A DNA stretch of 45,570 nucleotides from Gemmatimonadota bacterium (GTDB lineage: Bacteria > Gemmatimonadota > Gemmatimonadetes > Longimicrobiales > Gaopeijiaceae). The translations under genes and the position numbers were made by a program. The notes beneath the pieces were generated by a model that was not told the DNA's origin, ran no database searches, and saw nothing but the letters and a program-made list of their open reading frames with translations. This document shows, in pieces, positions 8,253 through 17,279 of the stretch. Within the stretch, counting starts at the first letter, position 1. Every line of letters starts with the position of its first letter. The DNA is taken from contig SHZR01000022.1 of the NCBI GenBank assembly GCA_009692205.1, positions 1 to 45,570 on the forward strand, written 5' to 3'.

Positions 8253-9275
8253 ATGAGCGACACCGACCTCATCGGGGCCCTCAGGGTCCTCGAGCGCGAA
8301 GCCCTCGCCGCCGTCTCGGGCGCGACCGACGAGGCCGCGCTCGAGACCGTGCGCGTCACCTACCTCGGCCGCACCGAGGGCAGCATCTCGAAGGTGCTTC
8401 GCGGGCTCGGCGCTCTACCCACCGGGGCTCGCCCGGCAGTCGGCCAGGAGGCGAACCGCGTGAAGATCGCGGTGAGCGAGGCGCTCAAGGTGCGGGGTCT
8501 CGCACTCGCGCCGCAGACCCGGGGCTCGGCTGAGGACCTGACGCTGCCCTCGCGGGGTCCCTGGCGGGGCGGGCTGCATCCGATCACGCAGGCGGTCGAC
8601 GAGATCTGGCACATCTTCCGCGACATGGGCTTCGCCCGTGCGCGGGGGCCCGAGGCCGACACGGAGTGGTACAACTTCGAGGCGCTCAACACGCCGCTCG
8701 ACCACCCCGCGGCCGACGAGCAGGATACGCTCTACCTGGTCGACTCGGTGCTCCTGAGGAGTCACACGTCGCCCGTGCAGGTGCGGACGATGGAGGCCTA
8801 CGAGCCGCCCATTCGCATCATCGCTCCGGGGTGGGTCTACCGACGCGATACCTACGACGCGACGCACACGCCCGCGTTCATGCAGATCGAGGGGCTCGTG
8901 GTTGACGAGGGCGTATCGTTCGTCGACTTCAAGGCGACGCTCGCCGAGTTCGCGCGTCGTTACTGGGGTCCGGACACGCGCGTGCGCTTCCGCCCGTCGT
9001 TCTTCCCGTTCACGGAGCCCTCCGCGGAGGTCGACGTGAAGCGGGTCATCACGAAGCCCGACGGCACGCGGGTCGAGACCGACTGGCTCGAGGTCATGGG
9101 CGCCGGCATGGTGGATCCCGCGGTGCTCGAGAACGTCGGCTACGACTCGGAGCGTTACACGGGCTGGGCCTTCGGTATGGGCCCGGCGCGCATCGCCATG
9201 CTCAAGCACGGCGTGGACGATCTGCGCACGTTCTTCGAGAACGACATGCGCTTCCTGGCGCAGTTCTCGTCGTGA
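8253..9275 (+). CDS. pheS: Phenylalanyl-tRNA synthetase alpha subunit
   Basis: Catalytic subunit of the cytosolic alpha2-beta2 enzyme that charges tRNA-Phe. The 340 residues are the usual length. An N-terminal coiled-coil (1-85) is followed by the class II core: HPITQAVDEIWHIFRDMGF, LRSHTSPVQVRTM, the motif-2 region WVYRRDTYDATHTPAFMQIEG, FRPSFFPFTEPSAEVDV, and the C-terminal GWAFGMGPARIAMLKHGVDDLR. The ATG at 8253 lacks a clear ribosome site. The stop overlaps the pheT start by four bases, so the two subunits are probably coupled. Confidence 0.97.
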   Translation: MSDTDLIGALRVLEREALAAVSGATDEAALETVRVTYLGRTEGSISKVLRGLGALPTGARPAVGQEANRVKIAVSEALKVRGLALAPQTRGSAEDLTLPSRGPWRGGLHPITQAVDEIWHIFRDMGFARARGPEADTEWYNFEALNTPLDHPAADEQDTLYLVDSVLLRSHTSPVQVRTMEAYEPPIRIIAPGWVYRRDTYDATHTPAFMQIEGLVVDEGVSFVDFKATLAEFARRYWGPDTRVRFRPSFFPFTEPSAEVDVKRVITKPDGTRVETDWLEVMGAGMVDPAVLENVGYDSERYTGWAFGMGPARIAMLKHGVDDLRTFFENDMRFLAQFSS

Positions 9276-11677
9276 AGGCCTCGGCGCGCTGGCTCAGGGA
9301 GCTCGTTCCCGGCCTCGACCTGTCGGCTCCGGCCATGGCGGATCGCCTGGCGCTCCGCGGGGCTCCCGTCGAGTCGATCGTCTCGCCCGGGGAAGGGCTC
9401 GCCGACGTCGTGGTCGCGAAGGTGCTGACGGCGGACCGGCACCCGAACGCGGACCGGCTCAGCGTGTGCACCGTGGATGGCGGACAAGGTGTCGTGCCGG
9501 TCGTGTGTGGCGCGCCCAACGTCCGTGCGGGAGGCTGGTACCCCTTCGCTCCGGTGGGCGCGGTGCTCCCGGGCGGCCTCGAGATCAAGAAGGCGAAGAT
9601 ACGAGGTGAGGTATCCCATGGCATGTTGTGCTCCGCCAAGGAGTTGGGCCTGAGCGGGGACCACGGCGGCATCCTCGCGCTCGAGGGCGAGTTCACGCCT
9701 GGGCAGTCCTTCGTGGCGGCCCTCGGGCTCGACGACGCGACCCTCGATGTCGAGGTGACCTCGAACCGCGGGGACCTGCTCTCGCACGTCGGCCTCGCGC
9801 GGGAGTTGGCCACGGCGGGCACGGGAGACATCGCGCTCACCGAGCTGCCGGGCAGTCCGCGCCTCGAGTTCGCCTATCAGGAGGGCACGCCGGAAGCCCG
9901 AGCCGGGGGCGTATCGGTCCGCATCGACGATCCGGACCTGTGCCACCGCTACCTCGGGGCGGTGCTGCGCGGCATCCAGGTTCGTCCCTCACCCGCATGG
10001 CTCCAGGAACGCCTGCGGGGTGCGGGCGCGCGTCCGATCAACAACGTGGTCGACGCGACGAACTACGTGATGCTCGAGCTGGGGCACCCGCTGCACGCCT
10101 TCGACCTTCGGCGCCTCGCAGGCTCGGCAGTCGTGGTTCGGCGGGCGCGCGTCTCCGAGCGCGCGTTCACGACGCTCGACGGCGTGGAGCGGCCGCTCGG
10201 CCCCGACATGCTGATGATCTGCGACGCCGAGAAGCCGGTCGGCGTGGCGGGCGTCATGGGCGGTCTGCACTCCGAGGTCGAACCCGACACGACGGACGTG
10301 CTGCTAGAGTGCGCGCTCTTCGCCCCCAAGTCCATCCGCGCCACGCGCAAGGCGCTCGGCATGTCCACGGACGCCTCGTATAGGTTCGAGCGCGGCGTCG
10401 ACCCGGCGGGCATGCAGCAGGCGCTCGAGCGCTGCGTGCGGCTCATCCTCGCGATCGCGGGCGGGGCGGTCGACGGACCCGTGCTCGACTGCGTGCCCGT
10501 GGGGTTCGAGGCGCAGATCGTTCCGCTTCGGCTCGCGCGCATCGAGCGGCTACTCGGCGTGCCGTTCACATCGGCGCAGGTGCGGACGCTCCTCTCACCC
10601 CTTGGCTTCCAGGTCATCGGCGAGGGGGACGGCACGCTCCAGGTCCGCGTCCCGGGGTTCCGGAGCTACGACGTGCGCCGCGAGGTCGACCTCATCGAGG
10701 AGGTCGCGCGCACGCACGGGTTCGACGCCTTCCCGTCGGATCTCGGTCCGTACCGGGCGGGGAACGTGCCAGACCATCCGCTCTTCCGCCTAGAGGACGA
10801 GCTGCGCGCGTCGCTCGTGGCGCGGGGTCTCTACGAGGCGCACACGCCTGCGTTCGCACCCGAGAGCGACGGGAACGTCGAGGTCTCGAACCCACTCTCG
10901 GCCACCGAGCGGTACATGAGGGGCTCGCTGCTTCCGGGTCTGCTTCGTCGGGTGGAGCACAACTTCGCCCACGGCAATCGAGACGTGCGCCTCTTCGAGA
11001 TCGGGACCGCGTTCGCGAGACGGGGCCCGGGTGAGCCGCCTCTCGAGTCGACGCGCCTCGCCGCCGTGCTGACGGGCCTGCGCGCGCCCGCGCACTGGAC
11101 GGCCGAGGACGAGCCTTTCACGGTGTGGGACCTGAAGTCGCTGCTGGAAGACGTCGTCCGCCGCGCGCACGGGGATGCCCTCGTGCTCGCGCCGGGCTGC
11201 GAGTCCGCGCGGCTCGACGCTTCCGCGGCGTTCACCGTCACGGACGCGCGCGGCGCGATCGTGGCCCGAGGCGGTAGGGTGGCCGAGGGCGCGGTGGACG
11301 CTCCGGTCTGGGCCGGCGCGGTGTGGGCGCTCGAGGTCGAGCTCCCGAGCGAGGTGCCCGCCCGCGGAGCCGTGAGCTATCGCGCGCTGCCGACCTTCCC
11401 GCCCGTCGATCGCGATCTGGCCCTGTTGGTTCCCGACCAGATCCCGTCGGCTACCGTCACGGCTGCGATGTCCGCGCATGCGGGTGCCCTGCTCGAGGAG
11501 GTCGCGCTCTTCGACGTCTACGCGGGCGAGGGGATCCCCGCGGGGAAGCGCTCGCTCGCGTTCCGCTTGCGCTTCCGGGCGGCGGAGCGGACCCTCAAGG
11601 ACACCGAAGTCGACAAGACCGTCCGGTCGGTGCTCGAGAGGCTCGAGGAGGAGTTGGGTGTCGAACCCCGGGGGTAA
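9272..11677 (+). CDS. pheT: Phenylalanyl-tRNA synthetase beta subunit
   Basis: Forms the alpha2-beta2 enzyme with PheS; handles tRNA binding and editing of Tyr-tRNA-Phe. It has 801 residues, normal for the bacterial type. Domains: OB-fold tRNA-binding part near 40-150 (HPNADRLSVCTVDGG, KIRGEVSHGMLCSAKELGL), B3/B4 editing domain near 215-390, B5 domain near 410-490, the core-like domain, and a C-terminal ferredoxin-fold anticodon domain with PPVDRDLALLVPD and LRFRAAERTLKDTEV. Start is GTG, overlapping the pheS stop as GTGA. Confidence 0.97.
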   Translation: MKASARWLRELVPGLDLSAPAMADRLALRGAPVESIVSPGEGLADVVVAKVLTADRHPNADRLSVCTVDGGQGVVPVVCGAPNVRAGGWYPFAPVGAVLPGGLEIKKAKIRGEVSHGMLCSAKELGLSGDHGGILALEGEFTPGQSFVAALGLDDATLDVEVTSNRGDLLSHVGLARELATAGTGDIALTELPGSPRLEFAYQEGTPEARAGGVSVRIDDPDLCHRYLGAVLRGIQVRPSPAWLQERLRGAGARPINNVVDATNYVMLELGHPLHAFDLRRLAGSAVVVRRARVSERAFTTLDGVERPLGPDMLMICDAEKPVGVAGVMGGLHSEVEPDTTDVLLECALFAPKSIRATRKALGMSTDASYRFERGVDPAGMQQALERCVRLILAIAGGAVDGPVLDCVPVGFEAQIVPLRLARIERLLGVPFTSAQVRTLLSPLGFQVIGEGDGTLQVRVPGFRSYDVRREVDLIEEVARTHGFDAFPSDLGPYRAGNVPDHPLFRLEDELRASLVARGLYEAHTPAFAPESDGNVEVSNPLSATERYMRGSLLPGLLRRVEHNFAHGNRDVRLFEIGTAFARRGPGEPPLESTRLAAVLTGLRAPAHWTAEDEPFTVWDLKSLLEDVVRRAHGDALVLAPGCESARLDASAAFTVTDARGAIVARGGRVAEGAVDAPVWAGAVWALEVELPSEVPARGAVSYRALPTFPPVDRDLALLVPDQIPSATVTAAMSAHAGALLEEVALFDVYAGEGIPAGKRSLAFRLRFRAAERTLKDTEVDKTVRSVLERLEEELGVEPRG

Positions 11678-11969
11678 CGGAGCAGAGCCCGAGCGGGCGG
11701 CGTTCGACGCGCTGGAGCGTGCGGTCGCACACACGCTCCGTCGTCTCGCGAGCCTGAACGAGCGCGTGGCTCGCGCGGAGGGGAGGGGCGCGGAGCTCGA
11801 GGAGCTGCTGAGGCAGTTCACCGGTCACGAGGTCGAGCCCGGCCAGATCGTGACGCGCCTCCGCCTGCTCGAGGAGGAGAACACCGAACTCCGGTCCAGG
11901 GTCGACGAGGCGAGAGCCGGCATCGAGCGCTTGCTCGCGAAGATCCGCTTCCTGGAGGACCAGCAGTGA
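11658..11969 (+). CDS. Small coiled-coil protein, ZapB-like by context
   Basis: A 103-residue acidic, all-helical protein with heptad-like runs from about residue 15 to the end (ALERAVAHTLRRLASLNERV, LLEEENTELRSRVDEARAG). No cysteine, no signal peptide. It begins at GTG 11658 inside the 3' end of pheT, after AGGAGGAG, and its TGA overlaps the zapA GTG. Direct coupling to zapA and the coiled-coil form suggest a division-ring partner of the ZapB type, but coiled coils cannot be assigned by sequence alone, so this is inference. Confidence 0.75.
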   Translation: MSNPGGNGAEPERAAFDALERAVAHTLRRLASLNERVARAEGRGAELEELLRQFTGHEVEPGQIVTRLRLLEEENTELRSRVDEARAGIERLLAKIRFLEDQQ

Positions 11970-12274
11970 GCGTGGAGAAGACGTCGGTCACGGTGCGCAT
12001 CGCGGGGGAAGAGCACACCATCCGCGCCAGCGCGGAGCCCGCCTACACGCGCCGCTGCGCCAAGCTGGTGGACGATCGGATCCACCAGATCCGCCTCCAG
12101 GCCGGCCTGATCGAGGGGCACAAGGCGGCGATCTTGGCCGCGTTGTCCATCGCGGACGAGTGCTTCCAGGCCCAGGAGGATCTCGCCGGGATCCGCCAGG
12201 ACCTGGCGGCTCGCGCCGCGGAACTCTCGCGGCGGCTCCGGGACGCAACCGAGGGACGGCCCGCCGGCGGCTGA
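11966..12274 (+). CDS. zapA: Cell division protein ZapA
   Basis: Promotes FtsZ filament bundling at the division site. The 102 residues show the ZapA order: an N-terminal strand region SVTVRIAGEEHTIRA, the central helix TRRCAKLVDDRIHQIR with GHKAAILAALSIADE, and a C-terminal coiled-coil helix from about residue 65. Start is GTG, overlapping the previous stop. Co-transcribed after pheT and the coiled-coil gene. Confidence 0.9.
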   Translation: MSVEKTSVTVRIAGEEHTIRASAEPAYTRRCAKLVDDRIHQIRLQAGLIEGHKAAILAALSIADECFQAQEDLAGIRQDLAARAAELSRRLRDATEGRPAGG

Positions 12275-12311
12275 ACCCCGCAGCCCCCCGGCATCCAGCG
12301 GGCCCGCCCGC

Positions 12312-12341
12312 TTGCGTGGCCGTTCGAGCCCGGTCTATTGT
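12312..12341 (+). promoter_or_regulatory. Candidate sigma-70 promoter for rny
   Basis: TTGCGT (12312-12317) and TATTGT (12336-12341) are 18 bases apart in the 172-base gap after zapA, about 105 bases before rny. It agrees reasonably with the housekeeping consensus and is more A/T-rich than its surroundings. Nothing else, such as a recognisable 6S RNA, is seen in the gap. Confidence 0.35.
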
Positions 12342-12446
12342 CCCCCCGTCAATCAACCCGCTCCCGTCGCATACACACCACGCGGCTCTTAGCGGGCTTT
12401 TCGCTCACCTTCGGCTGCTGCGTGCAGTCGATTTTGGAGTACTTAC

Positions 12447-14018
12447 ATGAACACCGCGCCTGTGTTGTGGGCGGCGGTGGGGGTCGTCCTCGGGGCGCTG
12501 ATCGGCTTTGCGGTATCCACGACGCGTGAACGGGCGCGGCAGCGACTAGAGAAACAGCGCGCACAGGACGAATCCTCCCGCATTCTCGAGCGGGCCAAGG
12601 ACCAGGCAGAAGGCGTACGAAAAGCGGGTGAGCTCGCGGGGCGCGAGGAAGGGATCCGCCTGCGTGAGGCCTGGGAGAAGGAAGAGGACCGACGTCGTGA
12701 GGAGGTCGAACGGGCCGAGCGCCGAGCTTCGGAACGGTCCGACGCGCTCGACCGTCAGTTCGAGCGTCTCAATGTCCGCGAGACGGAGCTCGACGCCCGC
12801 GGTGACAAGCTGAAGCAGCGGGAGGCCGAGGCGGTGGCCGAGGTGGGCCGGCTCGACGAGCAGCGCGAGGACGTCCGCCGGCGACTCGAGAAGCTGGCCG
12901 GCATGAGTCCCGAAGACGCCAAGCGCGAGCTCATCGAGGCGATGCGCGACAAGGCGCGCGCCGAGGCCGCCAACTCGCTCCGTGAGATCAAGGAGCAGGC
13001 GCAACGGGAAGCGGAGCGCGAGGGACGCAAGATCGTCGCGCTCGCCATCCAGCGGATGGCCGCCGACCTGACCGCAGAGACCACCGTGTCGGTGGTGCAG
13101 CTTCCTTCCGACGAGATGAAGGGGCGCATCATCGGCCGCGAGGGGCGCAACATCCGCTCGTTCGAGCAGGCCACCGGCGTGGACGTGATCATCGACGACA
13201 CGCCCGAGGCCGTGGTGCTGTCGGCGTTCGACCCGGTACGGCGCGAGACCGCGCGCATCGCGCTCGAGCGCTTGGTCGAGGACGGCCGCATCCACCCGGG
13301 CCGGATCGAAGAAGTGGTCGCCAAGGCGGCGGAGGAGGTCGAGCAGACGATGGTGACCGCCGCCGAAGAGGTGCTCTACGAGCTCGGCATCCACAACGTG
13401 CACCCCGAGATCGTGAAGACGCTCGGGCGTCTACGCTTCAGGACTTCCTACGGGCAGAACCAGCTGCTGCACGCGAAGGAGGTGGCGCTGCTCGCCGGCA
13501 ACATGGCCGCGGAGATGAAGCTCGACGTCCAGGCGACGAAGCGTGCCGGGGTCCTGCACGACGTCGGCAAGGGGATGACGCACGAGCACGAGGGGACGCA
13601 CGTCGAACTCGGCTATCGCCTGTGCAAGAAGCACAACGAGGGCGAGATCGTCCTCAACGCGATCCGCGCGCACCACGACGAGGAGCCGCACTTCTTCGCC
13701 GAGACGTTCCTCGTCTCTGCCGCCGACGCGATCAGCGGGTCCCGGCCCGGTGCGCGGCGCGAGATGTTCGAGGGCTACGTGAAGCGGCTGGAGAAGCTCG
13801 AGGAGATCGCGATGGAGCATCCGGGCGTCGAGCGCTGCTTCGCCATTCAGGCGGGCCGCGAACTACGCGTGATGGTGGAGCCCGGCAAGGTCAGCGACGC
13901 CGAGATGGCCCAGATCTCGGAGGCCGTGGCCCGCCGGATCGAGAGCGAGCTCCAGTACCCCGGTCAAATCAAGGTCGTGGTCGTGCGCGAGACCCGCGCG
14001 ATCGACTTCGCGCGGTAG
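12447..14018 (+). CDS. rny: Ribonuclease Y
   Basis: Membrane-anchored endoribonuclease that starts mRNA decay. It has 523 residues, the standard length. Order: a transmembrane helix (about 5-24), a long charged coiled coil (about 27-190), a KH RNA-binding domain with GRIIGREGRNIRSFE near 227-242, and an HD domain with the metal pair His371-Asp372 in VLHDVGKGMTHE plus AIRAHHDEE. The C-terminus QIKVVVVRETRAIDFAR is typical. ATG at 12447 lies seven bases after GGAG. Its end faces the convergent lipoprotein gene across a 29-base gap. Confidence 0.97.
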   Translation: MNTAPVLWAAVGVVLGALIGFAVSTTRERARQRLEKQRAQDESSRILERAKDQAEGVRKAGELAGREEGIRLREAWEKEEDRRREEVERAERRASERSDALDRQFERLNVRETELDARGDKLKQREAEAVAEVGRLDEQREDVRRRLEKLAGMSPEDAKRELIEAMRDKARAEAANSLREIKEQAQREAEREGRKIVALAIQRMAADLTAETTVSVVQLPSDEMKGRIIGREGRNIRSFEQATGVDVIIDDTPEAVVLSAFDPVRRETARIALERLVEDGRIHPGRIEEVVAKAAEEVEQTMVTAAEEVLYELGIHNVHPEIVKTLGRLRFRTSYGQNQLLHAKEVALLAGNMAAEMKLDVQATKRAGVLHDVGKGMTHEHEGTHVELGYRLCKKHNEGEIVLNAIRAHHDEEPHFFAETFLVSAADAISGSRPGARREMFEGYVKRLEKLEEIAMEHPGVERCFAIQAGRELRVMVEPGKVSDAEMAQISEAVARRIESELQYPGQIKVVVVRETRAIDFAR

Positions 14019-14047
14019 AGCCTGCCAGGGCGGGCGATCGGGCGCGT

Positions 14048-14683
14048 CTAGTGCCCGAAGTATCCCGTCAGCGTAGCGGCCGCCAGTACATGTCCCGCCA
14101 TCGCACTCGTGACGGCGGTGAAGTCGCTTGCCAGGGTCACCCCCGTCAGAGTCGGCACGTCGAGCGCGTAGAGGACGAACCGGTAGGCGTGGGCCTTCGT
14201 GCCGGGAGGTGGGGCAGGCCCGCCGTACTGGTTCGGCATCCCGCCCATGAGCGCGAAGCTGTTCGCGGGCTCGAGGGTCCCGGCCGGCATGTTCCCGGGG
14301 CTCGCGCCGTCGGGCAACGAGGTGAGCGTCGCAGGAATGCCGGTGACGATCCAGTGAATGAAGAAGTCAGCAGGCTGCGTGCCCGGCGGCGGCATCTCCC
14401 CGTAGACAGCAACCGTCTGTCCCCACGGGACGTCAGGATCCACGAGGACGAGTGCAAAGCTCTGCGTGCCGGACGGCGCTCCCCGCCATTCGAGTGGGGG
14501 CGACACGTTGTCGCCGTCCCCGCTGTAGCGCACGGGAATCACGCTGCTCTCCACGAACGCCGGGGACGTGAGACTGAACGGCCGCGACTCCGGTTGCGCG
14601 GGCGGTTCCGCCGGCGCACACGCGGCTGCCAGCCCGCTCAAGGACACAACCACCATCGCCCGAACCACCAAAGGGCCATCCAT
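14048..14683 (-). CDS. YbhB/YbcL-type PEBP lipoprotein
   Basis: A 211-residue phosphatidylethanolamine-binding-protein family member (Raf kinase inhibitor-like). Positions 1-22 form a lipoprotein signal with lipobox LAAAC; then come FSLTSPAF, RYSGDGDNVSPPLEW, the ligand-pocket segment LVLVDPDVPWG (DPD motif), DFFIHWIVTGIP and AHAYRFVLYALDVP. Likely envelope-located; the physiological ligand of bacterial members is unknown. It is an isolated gene, convergent with rny and divergent from folD. Confidence 0.9.
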   Translation of the reverse strand: MDGPLVVRAMVVVSLSGLAAACAPAEPPAQPESRPFSLTSPAFVESSVIPVRYSGDGDNVSPPLEWRGAPSGTQSFALVLVDPDVPWGQTVAVYGEMPPPGTQPADFFIHWIVTGIPATLTSLPDGASPGNMPAGTLEPANSFALMGGMPNQYGGPAPPPGTKAHAYRFVLYALDVPTLTGVTLASDFTAVTSAMAGHVLAAATLTGYFGH

Positions 14684-14846
14684 CGTCAGGATCTCCTAGT
14701 CTGTCGTCGCGGCCCGATTCCGCCGTGGAGGGCCGCGACCCGAAGCCCATTATCGAGCAAGTGCACTTGGAGGGGCAAGGCGGAGCCGCCCCGCGTGTTA
14801 TCTTCCCACCTTCGCCGACAGCCGAAGCCCTGACCACAGAACCCCG

Positions 14847-15743
14847 GTGAGCGCACAGATCATCTCCGGTCGCGCGATCGCCGACGAGATCCGGACGGAG
14901 CTGAGACCCCGCGTCGCGGCGCTACGCTCCCGAGGCATCACGCCCGGGCTCGCGACCGTCCTCGTCGGCGACAACTCGGCGTCGCAGATGTACGTGGGGA
15001 TGAAGAACAAGGCGGCCCAGGAGTTGGGCCTCCACTCCCGCCAGATCACGCTGCCTGCCGACACGCCCGAAGCCGAACTGCTCGGGATGGTGGCCGGTCT
15101 GAACGCCGATCCGACGATCCACGGCATCCTCGTGCAGGTGCCGCTCCCCGCGCACATCGACGAGGGGAAGGTGATCGAGGCCGTGCATCCGTCGAAGGAT
15201 GTGGACGGATTCCATCCGATGAGTGTGGGCCGACTCGCGACCGACTCGGGTGACTTCTTCGCGCCCTGCACGCCCGCCGGCGTCGTCGAGATGCTGCTAC
15301 GCAGCGGGCACGACCCCGCCGGCGAGCACGTCGTGGTGGTGGGCCGGTCGAACCTCGTGGGGAGGCCGATCGCTTCGCTCCTACTCAGGAAGGGACGTGG
15401 AGGCGACGCCACGGTCACCGTGTGCCACTCGCGCACGCGCGACCTGGGCGCGATCACGCGCACGGCGGACATCCTCGTGGTCGCGATGGGCCGCCCCGAG
15501 TCGATCACCGCGGACATGGTGCGCCCCGGAGCCGTGGTGATCGACGTGGGTACGCACCGCGTCCCGGATCCGAGCTCGGAGCGCGGATACCGCGTCTGCG
15601 GCGACGTGCTCTACGATGAAGTGAAGGAGGTCGCCGGCGCGATCACGCCGTCGCCCGGAGGCGTCGGGCCGATGACGATCGCGATGCTGCTCGCGAACAC
15701 GGTGAAGTCCGCCGAGCTCGCGGCGGCCGAGGCGAGGGACTGA
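14847..15743 (+). CDS. folD: Bifunctional methylene-THF dehydrogenase / cyclohydrolase
   Basis: Interconverts 5,10-methylene-, methenyl- and 10-formyl-tetrahydrofolate using NADP in the cytosol. The 298 residues match the family. Tyr49 and Lys53 of YVGMKNKA are the catalytic pair (as Tyr50/Lys54 in E. coli), Asp120 lies in KDVDGFHP, the Rossmann loop is VVGRSNLVGRP, and the C-terminal signature is PGGVGPMT. Start is GTG at 14847 without a strong ribosome site. It leads a tight run folD-xseA-xseB-ispA, as in many bacteria. Confidence 0.97.
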   Translation: MSAQIISGRAIADEIRTELRPRVAALRSRGITPGLATVLVGDNSASQMYVGMKNKAAQELGLHSRQITLPADTPEAELLGMVAGLNADPTIHGILVQVPLPAHIDEGKVIEAVHPSKDVDGFHPMSVGRLATDSGDFFAPCTPAGVVEMLLRSGHDPAGEHVVVVGRSNLVGRPIASLLLRKGRGGDATVTVCHSRTRDLGAITRTADILVVAMGRPESITADMVRPGAVVIDVGTHRVPDPSSERGYRVCGDVLYDEVKEVAGAITPSPGGVGPMTIAMLLANTVKSAELAAAEARD

Positions 15744-15749
15744 CGCGCG

Positions 15750-17048
15750 ATGGAGAGCGAAGCCACGCTCGATCTGTTCGGCAGCGAAGGTGAGGGCGAT
15801 ACGCCCGCTCCGCCGCCTCCCCCGCCGGTCGAGGTCCGTCCGAAGGTCTGGTCGGTCTCGCAGGTGAATCGCGCGGTTCGGGGTCTGCTCGAGTCGAGCG
15901 TGGATCCGCTCTGGGTGGGAGGGGAGGTGGCGGGGTGGACGCGCTCGCGCGCGGGCCATTGCTACTTCGGGCTCAAGGACGAGCGCGCCCAGCTCCGCTG
16001 CGTGATGTTCGGCCGTGAAGCGGCCCAGCTCCCGACCGACCCCGAGGAGGGCATGCAGGTGCGCGTGTTCGGCGAGCTCACGCTCTACGAGGCGAAGGGC
16101 GACTACCAGCTCGTCGCGCGGCGAGTCGAGGCCGAGGGCGCGGAAGGACTCTGGCGGCTCGCGTTCGAGAAGCTGCGCGCCAAGCTCGAGGGCGAGGGGC
16201 TGCTCGCCCCCGAGCGCAAACGTCGGCTGCCGCGCGTTCCCGCCTGCGTGGGCGTCGTGACCTCGCGGGACGGCGCCGCGCTGCACGACATCCTGTCCGT
16301 GCTCGCGCGGCGGGCGCCGTGGACCCGCGTCGTGCTCCGCAGCACTAAGGTGCAGGGCGAGGGCGCGGCGCTCGAGATCGCCGCGGCGCTCGAAGCGCTC
16401 GGCGCGAGCGGCCTGGCGGACGTGATCATCGTGGGACGTGGGGGCGGGTCCGTCGAAGATCTGTGGGCCTTCAACGAGGAGCCCGTGGCCCGCGCCATCG
16501 CCGCGTGCCCGGTTTTCGTGGTGTCGGCCGTCGGCCACGAGATCGACGTGACGATCTCGGATCTGGTCGCCGACCTGCGGGCGCCCACACCCTCCGCGGC
16601 GGCCGAGGCGGTCGTTCCGGACGCGAGCGTCGTGCTCGAGATGCTCCGGCGGGCGCCCGGACGGTTGGGCCGAGCACTCGGCGCCGGCTCCGAGCGGAGG
16701 CGCGCGGCGCTGGAGCAGCGCGTACGCCGCCTGGAGCGCACGATCGAGCGGCGATTCGTCCCCGCGCGCCAGTCGCTCGACACGGCGGCCGCTCGCCTGG
16801 AGCGCGCGGCCCACGCCGGAGTGGACCGGCGGCGCTCCTCGCTCGTGGCGCTGGGAGGCCGGCTCGACGCTCTCTCTCCGCTCTCGACGCTCGGGCGCGG
16901 GTACGCCGTTCCGCGCGCACCCAGTGGCCGAGTGCTGCGCGCGGTCGGAGACTTCCCGTCCGGCTTCCGGTTTCATCTGCGCGTGGCGGACGGCAGCGTG
17001 GCTGCGGAGTCCGCGGGCCCCATCGAACGGGAGGATGCCTTTGGCTGA
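15750..17048 (+). CDS. xseA: Exodeoxyribonuclease VII large subunit
   Basis: With XseB forms the single-strand-specific exonuclease VII. The 432 residues contain an N-terminal OB-fold (about 30-130: VSQVNRAVRGLLE, WVGGEVAGWTRSRAGHCYFGLKD) and the catalytic domain with RVPACVGVVTSRDGAALHDI, IIVGRGGGSVEDLWAFNEE and VSAVGHEIDVTISDLVADLRAPTPSAAAE, followed by a coiled-coil region. The N-terminal 26 residues are Pro-rich. The ATG lies six bases after the folD stop. Confidence 0.96.
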   Translation: MESEATLDLFGSEGEGDTPAPPPPPPVEVRPKVWSVSQVNRAVRGLLESSVDPLWVGGEVAGWTRSRAGHCYFGLKDERAQLRCVMFGREAAQLPTDPEEGMQVRVFGELTLYEAKGDYQLVARRVEAEGAEGLWRLAFEKLRAKLEGEGLLAPERKRRLPRVPACVGVVTSRDGAALHDILSVLARRAPWTRVVLRSTKVQGEGAALEIAAALEALGASGLADVIIVGRGGGSVEDLWAFNEEPVARAIAACPVFVVSAVGHEIDVTISDLVADLRAPTPSAAAEAVVPDASVVLEMLRRAPGRLGRALGAGSERRRAALEQRVRRLERTIERRFVPARQSLDTAAARLERAAHAGVDRRRSSLVALGGRLDALSPLSTLGRGYAVPRAPSGRVLRAVGDFPSGFRFHLRVADGSVAAESAGPIEREDAFG

Positions 17049-17274
17049 CAAGACGAGCGGGGACCTGCCACTCGAGGCTCGCCTCCGGCGCCTGGAAGAG
17101 ATCCTCGCGAGCATGGAGTCCGACGAGGTCCCTCTCGAGGAGGCTCTAAGGCTGTTCGAGGAGGGCGTCGTGCACGTGCGCGAGGCCGAGCGCGTCTTGG
17201 CCTCGGCGGAGCTCCGCGTGGAGGAGTTGCTCGCCAGCGGGCGCCTGCGGCCGCTGGACGTCCAGAAGGATTGA
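17041..17274 (+). CDS. xseB: Exodeoxyribonuclease VII small subunit
   Basis: Small helical partner of XseA, about 77 residues, with the family pattern LEARLRRLEEILASMESDEVPLEEALRLFEEGV. Two starts overlap the end of xseA: ATG at 17035 and TTG at 17041. The GGGAGG at 17029-17034 touches the ATG but sits six bases before the TTG, so I chose the TTG; the ATG would add two residues. Its stop overlaps a possible TTG start of ispA. Confidence 0.93.
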   Translation: MADKTSGDLPLEARLRRLEEILASMESDEVPLEEALRLFEEGVVHVREAERVLASAELRVEELLASGRLRPLDVQKD

Positions 17275-17279
17275 CCACG

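Noticed and set aside
12275-12446. 6S RNA after zapA, as in gammaproteobacteria
   Set aside because: The gap is about the right size, but its ends are not complementary and I could not see the large central bubble with flanking stems.
12546-13403. A 285-codon minus-strand frame within rny
   Set aside because: Antisense shadow of a well-recognised gene; no independent motif or ribosome site.
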